DNA from: Phragmites australis
Lineage: Eukaryota > Streptophyta > Magnoliopsida > Poales > Poaceae
Reading direction: 5' to 3'
Length of the DNA: 64,000 nt
Assembly (NCBI RefSeq): GCF_958298935.1
Contig: NC_084927.1
Span: 34,104,501-34,168,500, forward strand
Under the pieces are notes generated by a model. The model was not told the DNA's origin. It saw nothing but the letters and a program-made list of their open reading frames with translations, and made no database searches. Positions within the stretch are counted from its first letter, which is position 1. Each line of letters starts with the position of its first letter. The translations under genes were made by a program, and so were the position numbers. Below are positions 33,180 through 45,925 of the stretch, one piece after another.

Positions 33180-36100
33180 AATCTAATCTGGCCGGCGCCA
33201 TCTTCCTGTCTCCCTTTATTTACGTCTCGAGCCGGAGGCCGGAGCGCCGGCCTCTGTACCTTCCGCGCCAACGCCACCAAAACCCCCTCTCGAACCTCCG
33301 CGAAAACCCGCACCTCTCCGCCGCGCGAGTCGGAGGCCTCCACGGGCTACCCGATCCGGGCGCGTCCATTTGGTCGTGTGGTTTTGTTGCAGCGGTGACG
33401 CGGGACTAGTGCTGTTATGCAGTGATGGGTGTAGTTTCAGCCTGTCTAAGATGATAGCTTATGTTAATTGTGACAGCATAATTTACATCATCACATAAGA
33501 TCAATCCATGCTTCTGGCCGACGAAGTCAGCTCATGTGGCTCTTGACCTATGGTTTGTTCAGGATGAAGAGTTCTCTGCCTTCAAGGCAGTTTATGTTTA
33601 TCATGAGCATCTGCTATTGCGATGTTGTTCATCTCATTTTTTACTTTCTATCTGTTCTCTTGATACTTTGGTGGCTCTGATCCTTATTTTTTTAATAAGG
33701 GAATATTTTATTATTCCAGCCTCTGCATACGGTATGCACATAACTATCTATTATTACAACGTTTCAGTTGTGGACTGCAAATAAAGTGCCAACAAATGGC
33801 AAAAACTAAGGTAAAACCAAACATAAATATGATAGGAAGTCAACTTCAAAGTCCGAGCCTCCCAGTAAACATCCACCTATATTTGACAAAAATCTCCATT
33901 ATCGTGATCCCCAGGATACGATAGGCCCAATTCATTTGATGTCTTTCCTCCTTTTGTAGCTAGGACTACTGTCGAATCCAATGCGTTCCCCTGAAGATGA
34001 CTTGCATGTAAGTATTTGGTTTTAATTTGTCAAAAATAATTTCATTCCTAGTTAGCCAAGTGACCCAATATAAAGCACTTGTCCTAACCAAAATCTGGGG
34101 TTTCAACTTTCGGTCCATATTGCATAACCAATCACTAATAAGATGCGTAACACTTTTTAGAGGTAAAATGCCAAAAGCAATCTATACTGCTCTCCAAATG
34201 AACTTGGCAAACTGGCAATAAAAAAAAACAAATGTTGGATCGTGGATCATGAATAAAAAAACAAATGGCTCTGGTCCTTATTTAGACTAGCCTTACTGCT
34301 TTCCTTTTACGTGTGCAGTAAAACGTGGTCCTTCAGATTTCCAGGATCATGAATCAGTGAGAACCTTGAAATGTTGAAAAGCTAAAGCACATCTGCAAAG
34401 CGCAAGTGGAGCATCCACTATGTTGGGTGAAGCTAAAACTGTGCATTACATTTCAGTCGAATTGATAACTAGTTATTGCTAGGTTTTCTCTGTCATTGTA
34501 TTTCGCATGTGTGCTGGTGTAGTACTATACTGGAAGCTTCGGTGCCTATCATGAACACAGCAAGCTGGACAAATGGAGGTAATTATTTCATCTTTGAGGC
34601 ATGAAAGTTCATCTAAATTTTAGCGTGAAGTTGCTTCAATTATTGCAGATTTTATGGCGTTTTTATGAGGAAATAGATATTACGGTGTTCTGGGTGTTAG
34701 CTCACAATTGTTAAGTCTACTAAGTAATTTTCTTCATCTGCACTGCATCTCTCTCTTCTTCCTGATTGTGAAATACTCGAAAGTTAAAATCATTATATTT
34801 CTTCTGAGATCTGGCGATGTGGCACTGGTAACCTCGCTGTTTTGCAGGCAGTATTTTGAAATTGTTCTCTAAAAGAATATAACGAGAGTGCAGTGTCATG
34901 TATAATGGAATTTCAGTAGAACATGACAGTGCAAAGGTGGAATTCATAAGTCTAGTAACGTCAGAGTGGGAGAACCTTGACCTAACATCTACAGAGAATC
35001 CTTGTTTCTTTATTTCTTTGTTTTGTTGTTCCATTCCAAGATCTTAATTTATGTTGCACTGCTATCAGTTATTATCTATATCAGAAATGTTTTGGTGCCC
35101 ATGGGAGCGTGCGACCCAATTGAAACACTTGTAATATTATATGCACCCACATCAGCATCAGTACGGCACTCGTTATTTATTTTGTTATATATGTGACCTG
35201 CAGGAATACTCGATTCTTGCTCCTAAACTCAAGGAGTATATTTCTGATTTATTTGTTAAACAAGATATCTTCATCAATATGAATATAGCCTCCAATAAAG
35301 GCTCAGGTAAAGGAGCCCGGTTCTTAAAAAAATATGAATACAGTATGACTTTGTTTAATTTAATTAATCTACAGCTTAATTAGTTTCATCTGTAACACTA
35401 GTACTGAATTTATTAGCACTGCATGGGGGCATGGTATAGATAAAGATCGACGGATTTGTGTTGAATTTCTAAAAATGTGCAAGCAAGCTGACTTACCAGA
35501 TCTGTTCTCTCAACTGTTTATGCACAGCCTTATTCCTGGGCATTCTTGGGCTTGTTTGTGTAGGCAGGGATCGAACCCAATCCATCCATTTGGACTGAAA
35601 TTTAGTTTTTTTTTTTATGTGTATCCGATGGGATTGAGCTTAATTCCGGTCTATTCAAACAAGACCTCAGTGGTAAATTATTTTATGCTTACTAATGTTG
35701 TGTGCTTCCTTAAATAAAAATAGTCTGCAATGAAGATCTGCTGTTCATGTTGTTGTTTTGACCAGGTAAATTTTGTTGTCTACTTGTGGCCTTTCATTCT
35801 GAAGTTTTCGAATTGTTGATCTGATCCTAGGCAGTGTTTTTTATAAGGTAATAGTACTGTTCTAAAAATAGGTCTACCAGGCCTTATTATAGGAAGAATG
35901 GGTGCCACTACTTGTTATTAGTATAAAATAGCAAGTTAAGCCCCATAATTGGACTGGTTATTAGGCCGTATAATCACCACTACATGGGTAATCGAAAGAT
36001 CACTGGTCTCCGATTTGTAGAACCTTGTAAGGGAAAGAAGTCAAGAACCAAAGTTGAATTCTTCATACTTATACCTCTTTACTTATCCTGATACAATAGT

Positions 36101-37960
36101 AGTATAAGTTGTAGATTTCTGGCATTGATGGAACAATATAATGTGTTTTGTTATAAGTTCATAATAATGCTTGCATATGCATACCATACCTTATTGTGCT
36201 TCATTAGCAAATAATTTGTAAGAACACTGTTGATTTTTAGGGGGAAACATGCACTATTGAATTTGGCATTGATATTGGACAACTGCAATAATTATTGTTG
36301 TATGGTATATTGAAAAAGTTCATGGCTCGTGCCACTTTTTTCCCCAATGTTTCCTGACTTCTTGGCTAATGTCTTGAAAACAAAATGCAGCTAAAATTTT
36401 TACCTTGTGTTCATAGTATACTTTATCTTTTTGATTCATCAGACAAGCGCAAAATATGCATGGATGGTTGTGGCCATAAATTAGTGCTCTCAATATCAAT
36501 CTTAACATGGAGCTTATTTGTCGAGTCCGACAAAATGTGTGTCAGCATCTACCAACTAGTCAACTTTGAGGTAATGAGGGTGCGTAAGTTGAAACTTAAT
36601 TTACATTGACACGTCTGATACAAATCTCAGGTATACATTGCAGGTACGTTTAACCCAGTACCATCATAATTTGACACTTTAACGAAGGTAAGATAAAGCA
36701 TTGCTCCCTGTTTTTTTTTTATCGAGCAGTGTTTTTTTAGAATTAGGGTTACATCATGGTACTAGTGAGATAAAGATATTAAGTTTTGCTATTGTGATGA
36801 TGTCTTAGATCCTGCTTTTAGGCTTTAATCATCTAGTCTGTTGATAAGATAGGAATATAAACACTGCTTCTTTAAATGAAGGATCACTAACACTGATTAC
36901 TTGAGGAAAATGGTAAAAAATTATTTATTATCTTTTAATTTTTCTACATAAGGAATAATGTAGAAGTTTCTCAACATGTTACATCGTTGATGTACCTTTT
37001 TGCTTCTCCTGTCGTGCATGCTACATGTTTTCTTCTGTATACAACAATTAATGTTGATGCTATGTCATTTTTTAGGACACTTGCTGGGGGCCTTTAGGAA
37101 TCTTGTCGTGCAGTGCCTGTTGTACTTCTCTTGGCCTTTCGTTTGAATCATGAGGCAACACAAGTCGTTCTTTTCCTTCAAACAGCAAGGATTAGCATAC
37201 GATAATGGTACAAAACACTGAGAATATTGTCTGACATGCACACATAGAAGCTTGTATGCAAGCCCTTCGTACTTATTGCATAATCATGCATTTCAATTAT
37301 TGCAGAAGTGACAGTAAGATATTTTTCTAACATCTAATAATACATGAAGGTGTAGCTAGAACTGTAGAGATACGATGTTATGTAGAGGTTGAGTTTGAGA
37401 TGCGGACTTTTTAGGGCTTACATTAGTGAACCTGACATATACGTGTTCTTACATTTCCTTAGTGAACCTGACATGAATGCAGATGTTAGAGCTCTTGACG
37501 ATGCTTGAGGGCCATACACGAGAAGAAGAGAGCTAGGTGTAGCCAAGGACATACTTGCCGCCTAACTCTTTAGGCCTCAACGAAGCTGAGACAGCCCAAC
37601 GCCGGGAGACGGCAAGTCATCCTTGGCTGCATCCCGCTCTCTGCCTCTTAGCGCATGGCAACCAAGCAGAAGCCTGCCCAGTATAGGTTCTAACACTACA
37701 GGTACCTCCCTCCCTCCTCTTGTCACTTGCTTCCCCTTCCATGGCTGCTTTGCTTTCGTGTGGTGTGGTCTGCAAGTGTGCATTGCTATAGGGGCGTGAT
37801 ACGGTTTGCATTTATAGGCACGAGCAAGTTGGATTTGGAATAATAAGGTCACTGGTGAGTTAATGTAGTTGCTTTCGGTCAGGTATTAGAGTTCTAAGCA
37901 AAGTAGACTTTGATTTCCTAGCTAAATTAGGAGTCAATTTTGTATCCTAGTCTGATCATG
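33180..37960. other. Unresolved region: GC-rich leader-like block plus one exon-like frame
   Basis: At 33190-33410 there is a GC-rich block resembling a grass 5' leader, followed by AT-rich, intron-like sequence. One plus-strand stretch at about 35205-35308 sits between a CTGCAG acceptor and a CAG/GTAAAG donor and reads EYSILAPKLKEYISDLFVKQ...; the family is not recognised. I could not find partner exons. It may be a decayed gene, a captured fragment, a noncoding transcript or chance. Confidence 0.3.
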
Positions 37961-37967
37961 TTAAGTC

Positions 37968-39400
37968 CACTACCACAGAAACAGTGAAAGCAAATAGAGT
38001 AATATAAACAATTTTCTAGGACCCGTCACTAACAAAATAGTCAGAAACGTTTGCTAAGACAAACGTGCATGTAACACGACCAGCCGTTTGAGTGTGCTAT
38101 ATCACACAAGCGGGTTTCCTTAAAAGTTATCTATAACTATGACATAGATGTTTTTTTTATGAAAACTGTCTGTGCCTAGCTGATGAACACATACGATGTT
38201 TTATAAATATACATTTGTATTTAAAGACCCATACTATTTTAAATTTGACCGCTTTCCTTTTCCTACTACCTCTCCTTTTTACAAACCGCTCATCTCCCTC
38301 ACTAAAGCGACAAAGTTCATCCATCTTTTTCTCCCTCGTTGCCATCCGATCTCCTTCCGCAACGATGAATTCAAGGTTTTATTAGGGCAATGTACTCTAT
38401 TTGGTACTTGATCTACTCAGTTTGTTTGATGCTCCACTTTTTGTTAGGGTTTGATTTTGCGAGGGAGGATTGAGGTTTAGGCAACGAATCAAGATTTAGG
38501 GCTGCACTAAAGTGAGTTCGAAATGCATCGTGGTTTTTTATATGTTATGTACTAAATTGTGTTTGTGTGTCCCAAATCTGTAAAAGAATGGCTTTGTTTA
38601 CAGCTATTAAGCACTTTGAGGATGGGGTTCCTATGTCTGCTTCCACTGTGAGGATGCTTAGCGTCAATTTCAGTCATGTGGAACTTGTATTCTTCGCTGC
38701 TATGAAGGGCACTATTATAGACTTAATTTATGTTGTGAATTGTGTTCTTATATCTTCTATTTTTGATAAAAAATTTCTCTATTGATGTTCGTCATAATGG
38801 AGATATTTTTGTGAAAGTCAAGTCTTATTTGAACCGTCATCTGTTACTTAACAAGGCAAGAGGTTTGGAAGCAATATTGTTTGGTTCTGTCACATGAATG
38901 AGTTAATCAGTATGATTCTTGATCCTGATGGCACTGATAAGATGTATGAAAATAATTCGTTTGTTGAGATTGTGGTGAAACTGAGGTGTGCTGCTGAAAT
39001 TGGATCCTCGAAGGCGTCAAAGATCTAGGTATTCATGTTATCCCTAGGTTTATGTTGTGAACCATGTTTTGATGTTATGTGTAAGTTTATATTGTGAATC
39101 ATGTTCTTATGTTAATTTCCATGTGTTGCTTGTGGTGTATGCATGTGTGATCTATGCCATATCATGAGAGTAACCAGGAAGCAAAATGAGTTCTCAGGGA
39201 GAAAGGGTCATAGACGGTTTTTCAGCAAAATCCGTCATGCGACACTTCATACAGACATATTTCCAGCAAAATCCATTTATGACACTTCATACATAGACGA
39301 TTTTTCAGTAAAATTCGCCTATAAGACTTACAAAACTGACATGTGTATAGCTATATTACAAACACACGTCTTATTCAGACCCACCTATGTATAATTATGC
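37968..39400. mobile_element. Possible CACTA-like element remnant
   Basis: CACTACCACAGAAACAG at 37968 resembles a CACTA-type terminus. It is followed by GACCCGTCACTAACAAA. Near 39200-39350 short motifs recur (GACGGTTTTTCAGCAAAATCCGTCATG, TTTCCAGCAAAATCCATTTATGAC, GACGATTTTTCAGTAAAATTCG), as expected for subterminal repeats. The interior (38.57-39.03 kb) has an unidentified broken reading frame. The matching right terminus (ending GTAGTG) was not found. Confidence 0.35.
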
Positions 39401-40054
39401 TATAGATGTAGTTTTATCCACCTTTTGCAGAATATATATAAGCAACATGAATGTAGTCCAACATGAATGTATATAAGCAAGGCAAAGGGAAATAAAGAAA
39501 GAGGAGGTGCAATATGTACCTCTGGCTAAAGTGTGATTTAATCGAATTCTAGCATACATGAGTTTTGCATAAGTTGCAAAATATATTATGCAAAATATAT
39601 GTAAGATCATCGAGAGTTTGTCAACTTACCATATCTTGTCATTTTTGCCGAAATTCAGCTCGAGTCCGTTCCCCACGTCAATAACCAGGGCGAAGAACCA
39701 ACGATCACTGCCCCTGAATTCTTCATTACAAAGGTTCGAAAGTAAAGTTTGCCATTTCTGGATGGGATCGATACGATGGCGGCTCACCAATTGGCTGGCC
39801 TAGGTATGGTTTCTATTTTTTAAATTGATTTTGTGGGCCCCATGGACTCGGCTTCTTCTGGATGTGCTGTTTCTGGGGAGTCTCGTTCATTGGTTGGGAC
39901 GTGCGATTGAGATGTGCTACTGCCTGCAGTGCTGCATGTGGACTTGTTTTGCGGCTGTTGATGTAGAGAATTTTTTAACTACCGCAGAGGCAGAAGCCTT
40001 CTTGGTAAGCCCATTTTTATACTTCTTTGGACTGCAGAAAGATACTGTCTCAGT

Positions 40055-40290
40055 TTTAAAATAGATATTATTTTAAAATATGTGTAGTTAAATTTTAGAA
40101 TTTTTGACTATCGATATATACAAAATTATTTGAATTTGGCACATGAATTTGTCATGAAAAATACTTTAACATCATCTAATTTTTATCAACTTTTTTAAAA
40201 GATAATTGTCAAAAATAATAATCAAAAGTGTTTATTGGAGACCGTATCAATATGCTAAATGATAAGTAAAAGAGAACTAATATAGTAGGT
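40055..40290 (-). mobile_element. AT-rich MITE copy, same family as 6940-7160
   Basis: The reverse complement matches the copy at 6940-7160 (shared blocks CTCTTTTACTT.TCATT, AATTAGAT.A.GTTAAAGTATTTTT, TTTTGTATATAT). The plus-strand left edge TACTGTCTCAGTTTTAAAATA resembles the TACTCCCTCCGT-type end of grass Stowaway elements. Confidence 0.65.
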
Positions 40291-43127
40291 GGCTTGGATA
40301 CATGACTTTGACTGTTGGAGATCCATGAAGCAATCCTAGATACTCCATTAGTGGGGACTACCGGTTAAGTTTTATGTGCTAATTTATCATGTTGAACCTG
40401 TTGCTAGGCACTCCATTAGACTATCAGTCGATTTTGAGACATCGCGAAGATAACAATTCTGCAATTAGTATTTGCGATTAGTGAGTTTGTCAGCTAGGTC
40501 AAGCCGTCAAGGTTATCGAGTCTCCATTCTTACAAGCTACAACTGCCCTAAAGAAAAGAAAACTACTACGAGAAATGAATTAACGGGGCCCCACAAAAAT
40601 CAATAGAGGTATGGAGGCGATACTGCTGTCGGTGGCCATTGTTATCCGGGCATTATTCTTACCATATACGGCTGGCGACACTTCTGGCGGTTCACTCGGA
40701 GCATCACGCGATTGCATATTTTGGCAGTATCTTCTTTTTTTGCTTGGTCCCGGCCGGACCCCTTCCCTGACTTGATGCCCTGCTATCTCCATTGGATTGT
40801 GTGGTGTCTCGCTCACTGTCTCGGACCTGAAGTGATTAATGGGCACCGGCAACCTCTTAGGGTAATCACGCACAGGTAATAACTAGGTAAGCGGTGACTC
40901 ACTCCCGTTGGCAGTGGCAAGCGTGCAGATGATGTATGCTAATGCTTCACTTGCACGGTGCTTTGTCCATGTGATGGATTCAGCTCTTTTTTGCACTGCT
41001 ACCTGGCACAATGCTGCAGTGGTGTGGCTGTGGTTATTGCAACAGCAGTGGCGGAGGTATGGAGCCATGGAGGAGGCTATAGGGAAGTGGCAATCGGTGA
41101 GAGAAGGGGGGCTTGAGACTCTCGGCTCCCATGAAGATCTGCCGCTGGCAACGAGGAGGGGGCGTGATATGAAACGACGTGCAGTTAACATTTACGTCAA
41201 GTATTTTGGAAATAGCTAGCATGCTAATATGCGCACGGAACTTGTAGCCCACATCACAAATTCACGACTGTAAGATACGAAGTGCTGCCATGGAGGTGAG
41301 TTCTCTGGTTGTTCTTGAGGGTAGTATTGGAGTTGATCAAGCATCAAGGTAAGCTTCTTCCTCAAAATAAAAATAACATGAATTTTAAGCTGGAATACAA
41401 ACATTTAAATCAACAGAGAAATACAACGGTTATGTACTTGGTACACAACTACTTTAATTTGGAGGCAACATAAGATGATAGCAGGAAGAGATAATATTCT
41501 ATAACGCGGACTGAGGCTGGTCATGACACATACACAGGTCTCTGGATATGCTACAAAAATGCTAACCTCTAGATAATATTCTACGACATAGTATTATTTT
41601 AAGCCCAAGTGTTTGTAATCCCGATTGCATCAAAATAATTGTTCGATTCAATTGGAATTGTGCCAGTGAGATTAAAATATCTTTTTTCCCCTTGCAAGTT
41701 TAGGTCCAAAGCTCTAGCTAGGCCTGTTGTGGCTGTCTGCCCTTTCTTTGCCTCCTCTCTTCGCTGGCGCCGGGGACGGGGGATGTCGGCACAGATGCCT
41801 GTTTTTGCACCAGTGGGTCGGCAATTTCTGTTCCTTTTTTTGGTTCCTCGGGACTTGGGAATTGGATTCTCTCTAGTGTTCGTGCCATCCCGTCCATCCA
41901 AAGCTCTATGGGACGCCCCTGACTTCCACCAAGGCATCCACACCGTGGAAAGCGGTCCACTCATGGAAATATGGAACGGCTTTCCGCTGGTGACTTCCCT
42001 GCTTCCACGTCGAGGTGCAGAACTTTTTTTTGAGGATGTCGAGGTGCAGATTGGTGTCGAGGGATGACTGAAATGATAGTACTACCACTGCTAATACTAA
42101 GTTCGTGTACCTGCATGCCTGCACTAGAGCTGTAAAGCGTAGAGAAGGGAATAATATGCAGTTGAAAGGTACTTGCATATGATCTGCATGCAGCTGGGAC
42201 TGGGATGTGCACTATATCAGCAGAGGAAGAAAATTCTACAAGATTCTCCATCGAAAGATCTTTTTTAGATTCTGATTCATAGAATAATATTTTTTTCTGA
42301 TCTAACGGTTAACATGTGCAACTGAGATGAATAAAATAGACACGTGACATATAAAAAAAATATTTCTGTAAAATCTGATCTTATAAAATTTATTTCTATC
42401 TGAATCGTACCACAATGAAACACCTGCGCTCCTATATATTCCGACGCTAGCTTCGACACGTCGAGGGACGACTGAAATGATCGATAGTACTACTACCACT
42501 CCATATATTCCGACGCTAGCTCTTCCTGTGTGCGTGAGTCCTTATCTTGCAAGGTCGACGTGGTCTTGTCGGGTTACTCTTTTAGTTTAATCTATGGCAT
42601 CTGTACCTGTAATCTTTGACGGTATTCGTTTCACATTTTGATTTTTGGATAGCATTTCTTATCTTTTCGAGTTTGGACGTCTTTCCGATTGACTAAGATA
42701 TCTTTGCAGGATGAAGATGGGCTGAATACTACCCGTGCAACGAAAGGGTTGATACCTCTATGGTACAAGCTGTTTCGGGGGAACAAACGGTACAAATTCG
42801 GCCGTCATCGCAGCTGGCCCGAGCAAGCAGCGATTATCCGTCGGACCATCGCCTGATCGTGTGTAATGGTTGCGTGTGACTGGTTCGGCGCGCCTGACAA
42901 GTGGCAATTCTGCTTCAGCTCATGCCAGGTTATGCACTGAGACACCATCCTTGTTCCAAAAAATGTACCGAGTCTGCACCAGGGAACAATTTACCGGACC
43001 ACTTTCATCTTCAGAAGTGCTTGCTATTAGTAAATTAAGTCTCGACACTAGCGCGCTGTCATTCGTGTTGAGAGTGCACATGCCAGATATGGTTATTAGC
43101 GATGGTTCTGATTATTTTGCATGTTAA
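40291..43127. other. Intergenic stretch without a supported gene
   Basis: Open frames of 90-142 codons occur on both strands between 40.6 and 42.25 kb, but I recognise no domain and see no coherent splice structure. The phrase GAGGGA.GACTGAAATGAT...AGTACTACCACT occurs at about 42058 and 42463, and CATATATTCCGACGCTAGCT (with TATATATTC in the first copy) is duplicated at about 42435 and 42502. These are local duplications. Confidence 0.45.
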
Positions 43128-43286
43128 GGACATGTTTGGTTGCTCCCCTGGCCGGAGCTGCTGCCTAGCCGCATGTTAAGAACATGTTTGGTTGCTCCTC
43201 TAGGCGTTCGATTTCGGACGTCTGTGGCTGGATGCATTATCTAGCATCGGAGCTGGTTGCCAAGGCTCCAACCAAACACGTTCTAA
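43128..43286. mobile_element. 104 bp Tourist-like MITE with an adjacent duplicated left arm
   Basis: GAACATGTTTGGTTGCTCC (43180) and GGCTCCAACCAAACACGTTC (ending 43283) are terminal inverted repeats flanked by TAA on both sides (43177-43179, 43284-43286). A second left-arm copy, GGACATGTTTGGTTGCTCC, begins at 43128 and is also preceded by TAA. This suggests a nested or partially duplicated insertion. Confidence 0.7.
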
Positions 43287-43989
43287 ATATAGGAAAATTG
43301 GTATGTTGAAAATAACAAAATTGGCATAGGTACTCATCACCCACCACCTAAGTCGCCCACAGAGAGTGCTAGGCGCCCGCCCAACAGGAAAATTCTGCAA
43401 AGGGAGCTCCTGACTAGTCGTTTGTTGCCTGATTTTGACCGACTAGGCGTTAAATCATCCAGACACACTGACTACCAACAAATCAAGGCGATAGGGGCAC
43501 TGCCTAGCGACTAGGCACGGCCTAGGACCGAATTTTGAAACATGAGTTATTAAGAGTTAGGGATATCTTTAATGGCAGTGGATTGGTTAGAGTTTAGGGG
43601 TAGGGGATGTATGGGATGGAGTGTTTTCTAATTTCTCAATTATAGAGAGACACTGCCACATAACGTCACAAAACCTAAGTTGTCTATCTCTGTAGTGAGT
43701 TTGTCCGTATTAGTGGCAGGTTGCTCCGGCAATGGGCAATGTCAAGGTGAGGGCATCATGGCCGAAGTGGTTATGGGTGGGTAGGTTGGTCTAAGGTGGA
43801 GTGGACAATGGACACTACGCTTCTAGTGCACAGGAGGGCACCCTCAAGGCCTCAATATGACCCCTCAGTTTCAATAGGGACCGTGTCAACCCACAACAGG
43901 TCGTGTTACGGCAAAGCGCATGACCCCTATGGCTTCCCCGTTTTGGAATTCGATGAGCGCTCAGTGATCCCGGGCTCCTTGTCATTGAT

Positions 43990-44640
43990 AAGCATTGGGA
44001 TGGACTCAAAGTTTTGGATGGACTCAAATCCCCATTTTGGATTTGGTTAATGCTATGGACTCAAAGTTTGATAAGCATTGGGATGGCGATTACAACATGG
44101 CCCTTGTTATTGCCACTATACTTGATCCCTCAAAGAAAATGGATTTCTTAGACTTCTTTTATGAGAAGTTGTGTGAGCACTATGTTGACATAGACACAAA
44201 TATGACCTTAGCTAAAGAATGGTCGACCAAATACTTTGAGGAATATGAAAGCTTATTAGGAGAAGTAATGCAAACTCGCATTGCTTTGTTCTATCGGGGG
44301 TACTTTGGGTTCACCGGTCGTTGGGGAAAAAAGAGTAGAAGAAGAATTTGCTCAATGGTCCCAGAGGAGAGGAAGGCGTGTTCCAAAGTTAGAGCTTGAA
44401 GCATATTTAGAAGAAGAGTTTGTGAGAACCGATGAGAGGTTTGAAATTTTGAGCTGGTGGAAAACAAATACCTTGTGCTATTAGCTATGACACGTGATTT
44501 CCTAGCAATATCTTTGAGCACTGTTTCTTTAGAGTCTACATTTAGTTATGGCGGTTGGATTCTTGGTGACAATGACACCATAAACACTTGAAGCTCTTGT
44601 TTGAGCCAAATATTGGCTATATGAATATCCAGGAAATGAA
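43990..44640 (+). pseudogene. hAT transposase C-terminal part (RICESLEEPER-like), broken
   Basis: Frame-jumping translation gives NMALVIATILDPSKKMDFLD, FFYEKLCEHYVDID, the EFAQWSQRRGRRVPK / ELEAYLEEEFVRTDERFEIL..WWKTNT block and the hAT dimerisation end LSTVSLESTFSYGG. Frameshifts near 44330 and a stop after ILGDNDT break it. The N-terminal BED finger and most of the catalytic domain are missing. Many domesticated plant hAT proteins share these motifs, but the breaks rule out a working gene here. Confidence 0.85.
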
Positions 44641-44940
44641 GGTATATATTTTGTAGGCCATTGCATGCCAGCTTTACTTTTATTTTCCTCTATCCCTCTC
44701 ATGGTCTCATTATCTGATTTATGACTTCAATGTATGCTACATGGTCGCTGGCCAGTAGTCATCTGTATATGTTTTCCTGATACCTTTGTTTGCTTTAAGT
44801 TTTTCTTACTAAGGCCTAGCATCACTTCTAGAAAAGTCAAATTACTTGGTTTGTCTGTTAATTTTTGGTTTATAATTTCAAGCTACAATATTATTGTTTA
44901 ATATACGTCTCAAGTTCCTTCTATTTAACATGCGAGGGCT

Positions 44941-45131
44941 TCATTGTGACTCTGTTACTATTTCCACTATTGAGTGTTTCATTCATACTCACACTTGGTG
45001 CCGACTTGTTGCCCATAAACTTTACTTAGTCCACTTCATTGTGACTCTGTTACTATTTTCACTATTGAGTGTTTCATTCATACTCATACTTGGTGCTGAC
45101 CTGTTGTCTATAAACTTTACTCAGTCCACTA
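44941..45131. repeat. Tandem repeat, 95 bp period, two copies
   Basis: TCATTGTGACTCTGTTACTA starts copies at 44941 and 45036. They continue with CACTATTGAGTGTTTCATTC, then CTTGGTGC.GAC.TGTTG and TAAACTTTACT.AGTCCACT, with about seven differences. It lies between the hAT remnant and its probable distal end. Confidence 0.85.
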
Positions 45132-45699
45132 ACCGAATCTGTAATCAAAACCATACCTAAATTAAATACTACTGATTTTATTTGATACTTTGTGTTCTTG
45201 TCAGATCACCTAGAGCTCATCGCTCCAGGAGCCCAGCTAGGAGAAGATACTGATGTTTCCCCAGCACCTAGGATGATGGAGTGTGAGAAGTGTGGTAATT
45301 CTGGTTGTTTGCTTGGTGTAGTACCAGAGCTTGACGATTGTTGTTAGCTTGGCTGCTGTTTTCATTTCGTGACCATGGCAGTAGTATGGCGCTTTAACTC
45401 CTTGCTTTTGGTTGATGGAATTGCGGCATTTATGCTATGTTTGGCATGCCAGTTTGAGACAATTGTAACCGCTAATCTTTTAGATCTTCGACAAATGTTT
45501 CGGGACCATTAAGTTGCTCATCGTGTTACTCCTAGTGTTGGTTAATCACTTCTCTGCATACATAATTTGTAACTTCTCTGCATATATGACACAAATATTG
45601 GAATGAATGGAGTGTTTCATTCATATGACAGAACAGGAATGGGCTCCCTCTCTATTGTCTTGCGGCTAGCAGCGCGTTTGACCTTCTGAATGTTCGTCA

Positions 45700-45925
45700 C
45701 AAGTCATGGGCCATGAGTTGGAGAATGGATTGGGGAATGGGTTGAACACGTTTCAAAGATTTGGGTTGGGTTGGGTTGGGTGTGGTAGGAAAAACTTGAT
45801 GAGTTGGGTTGGGTTGGTATGTGATAGCTGTTTTTTTGGGCGGGTGGGATTGGATTTTTTGGGCTGTGTTGTGTGGGTGGGGTTGGGTTAGTGCCCATTA
45901 GCAGGCCTACACATCGACGAGTTAC
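45700..45925 (+). repeat. GGGTT-rich sequence, probable distal end of the hAT element
   Basis: Runs of TTGGGTTGGGTTGGG and a right end GTGCCCATTAGCAGGCCTA resemble the terminal regions of Ac-like hAT elements as I remember them. With the transposase remnant at 44.0-44.6 kb this suggests one decayed hAT element. It is not telomeric DNA (TTTAGGG is absent). Confidence 0.4.

Noticed and set aside
40580..42250. Overlapping frames of 90-142 codons on both strands
   Set aside because: No recognisable domain, frames overlap antisense, and no exon structure could be built.
45765..45890. GGGTTGGGTTGGGTT as interstitial telomere repeat
   Set aside because: Plant telomere repeat is TTTAGGG. The unit here lacks the A and lies in a hAT-like terminal context.
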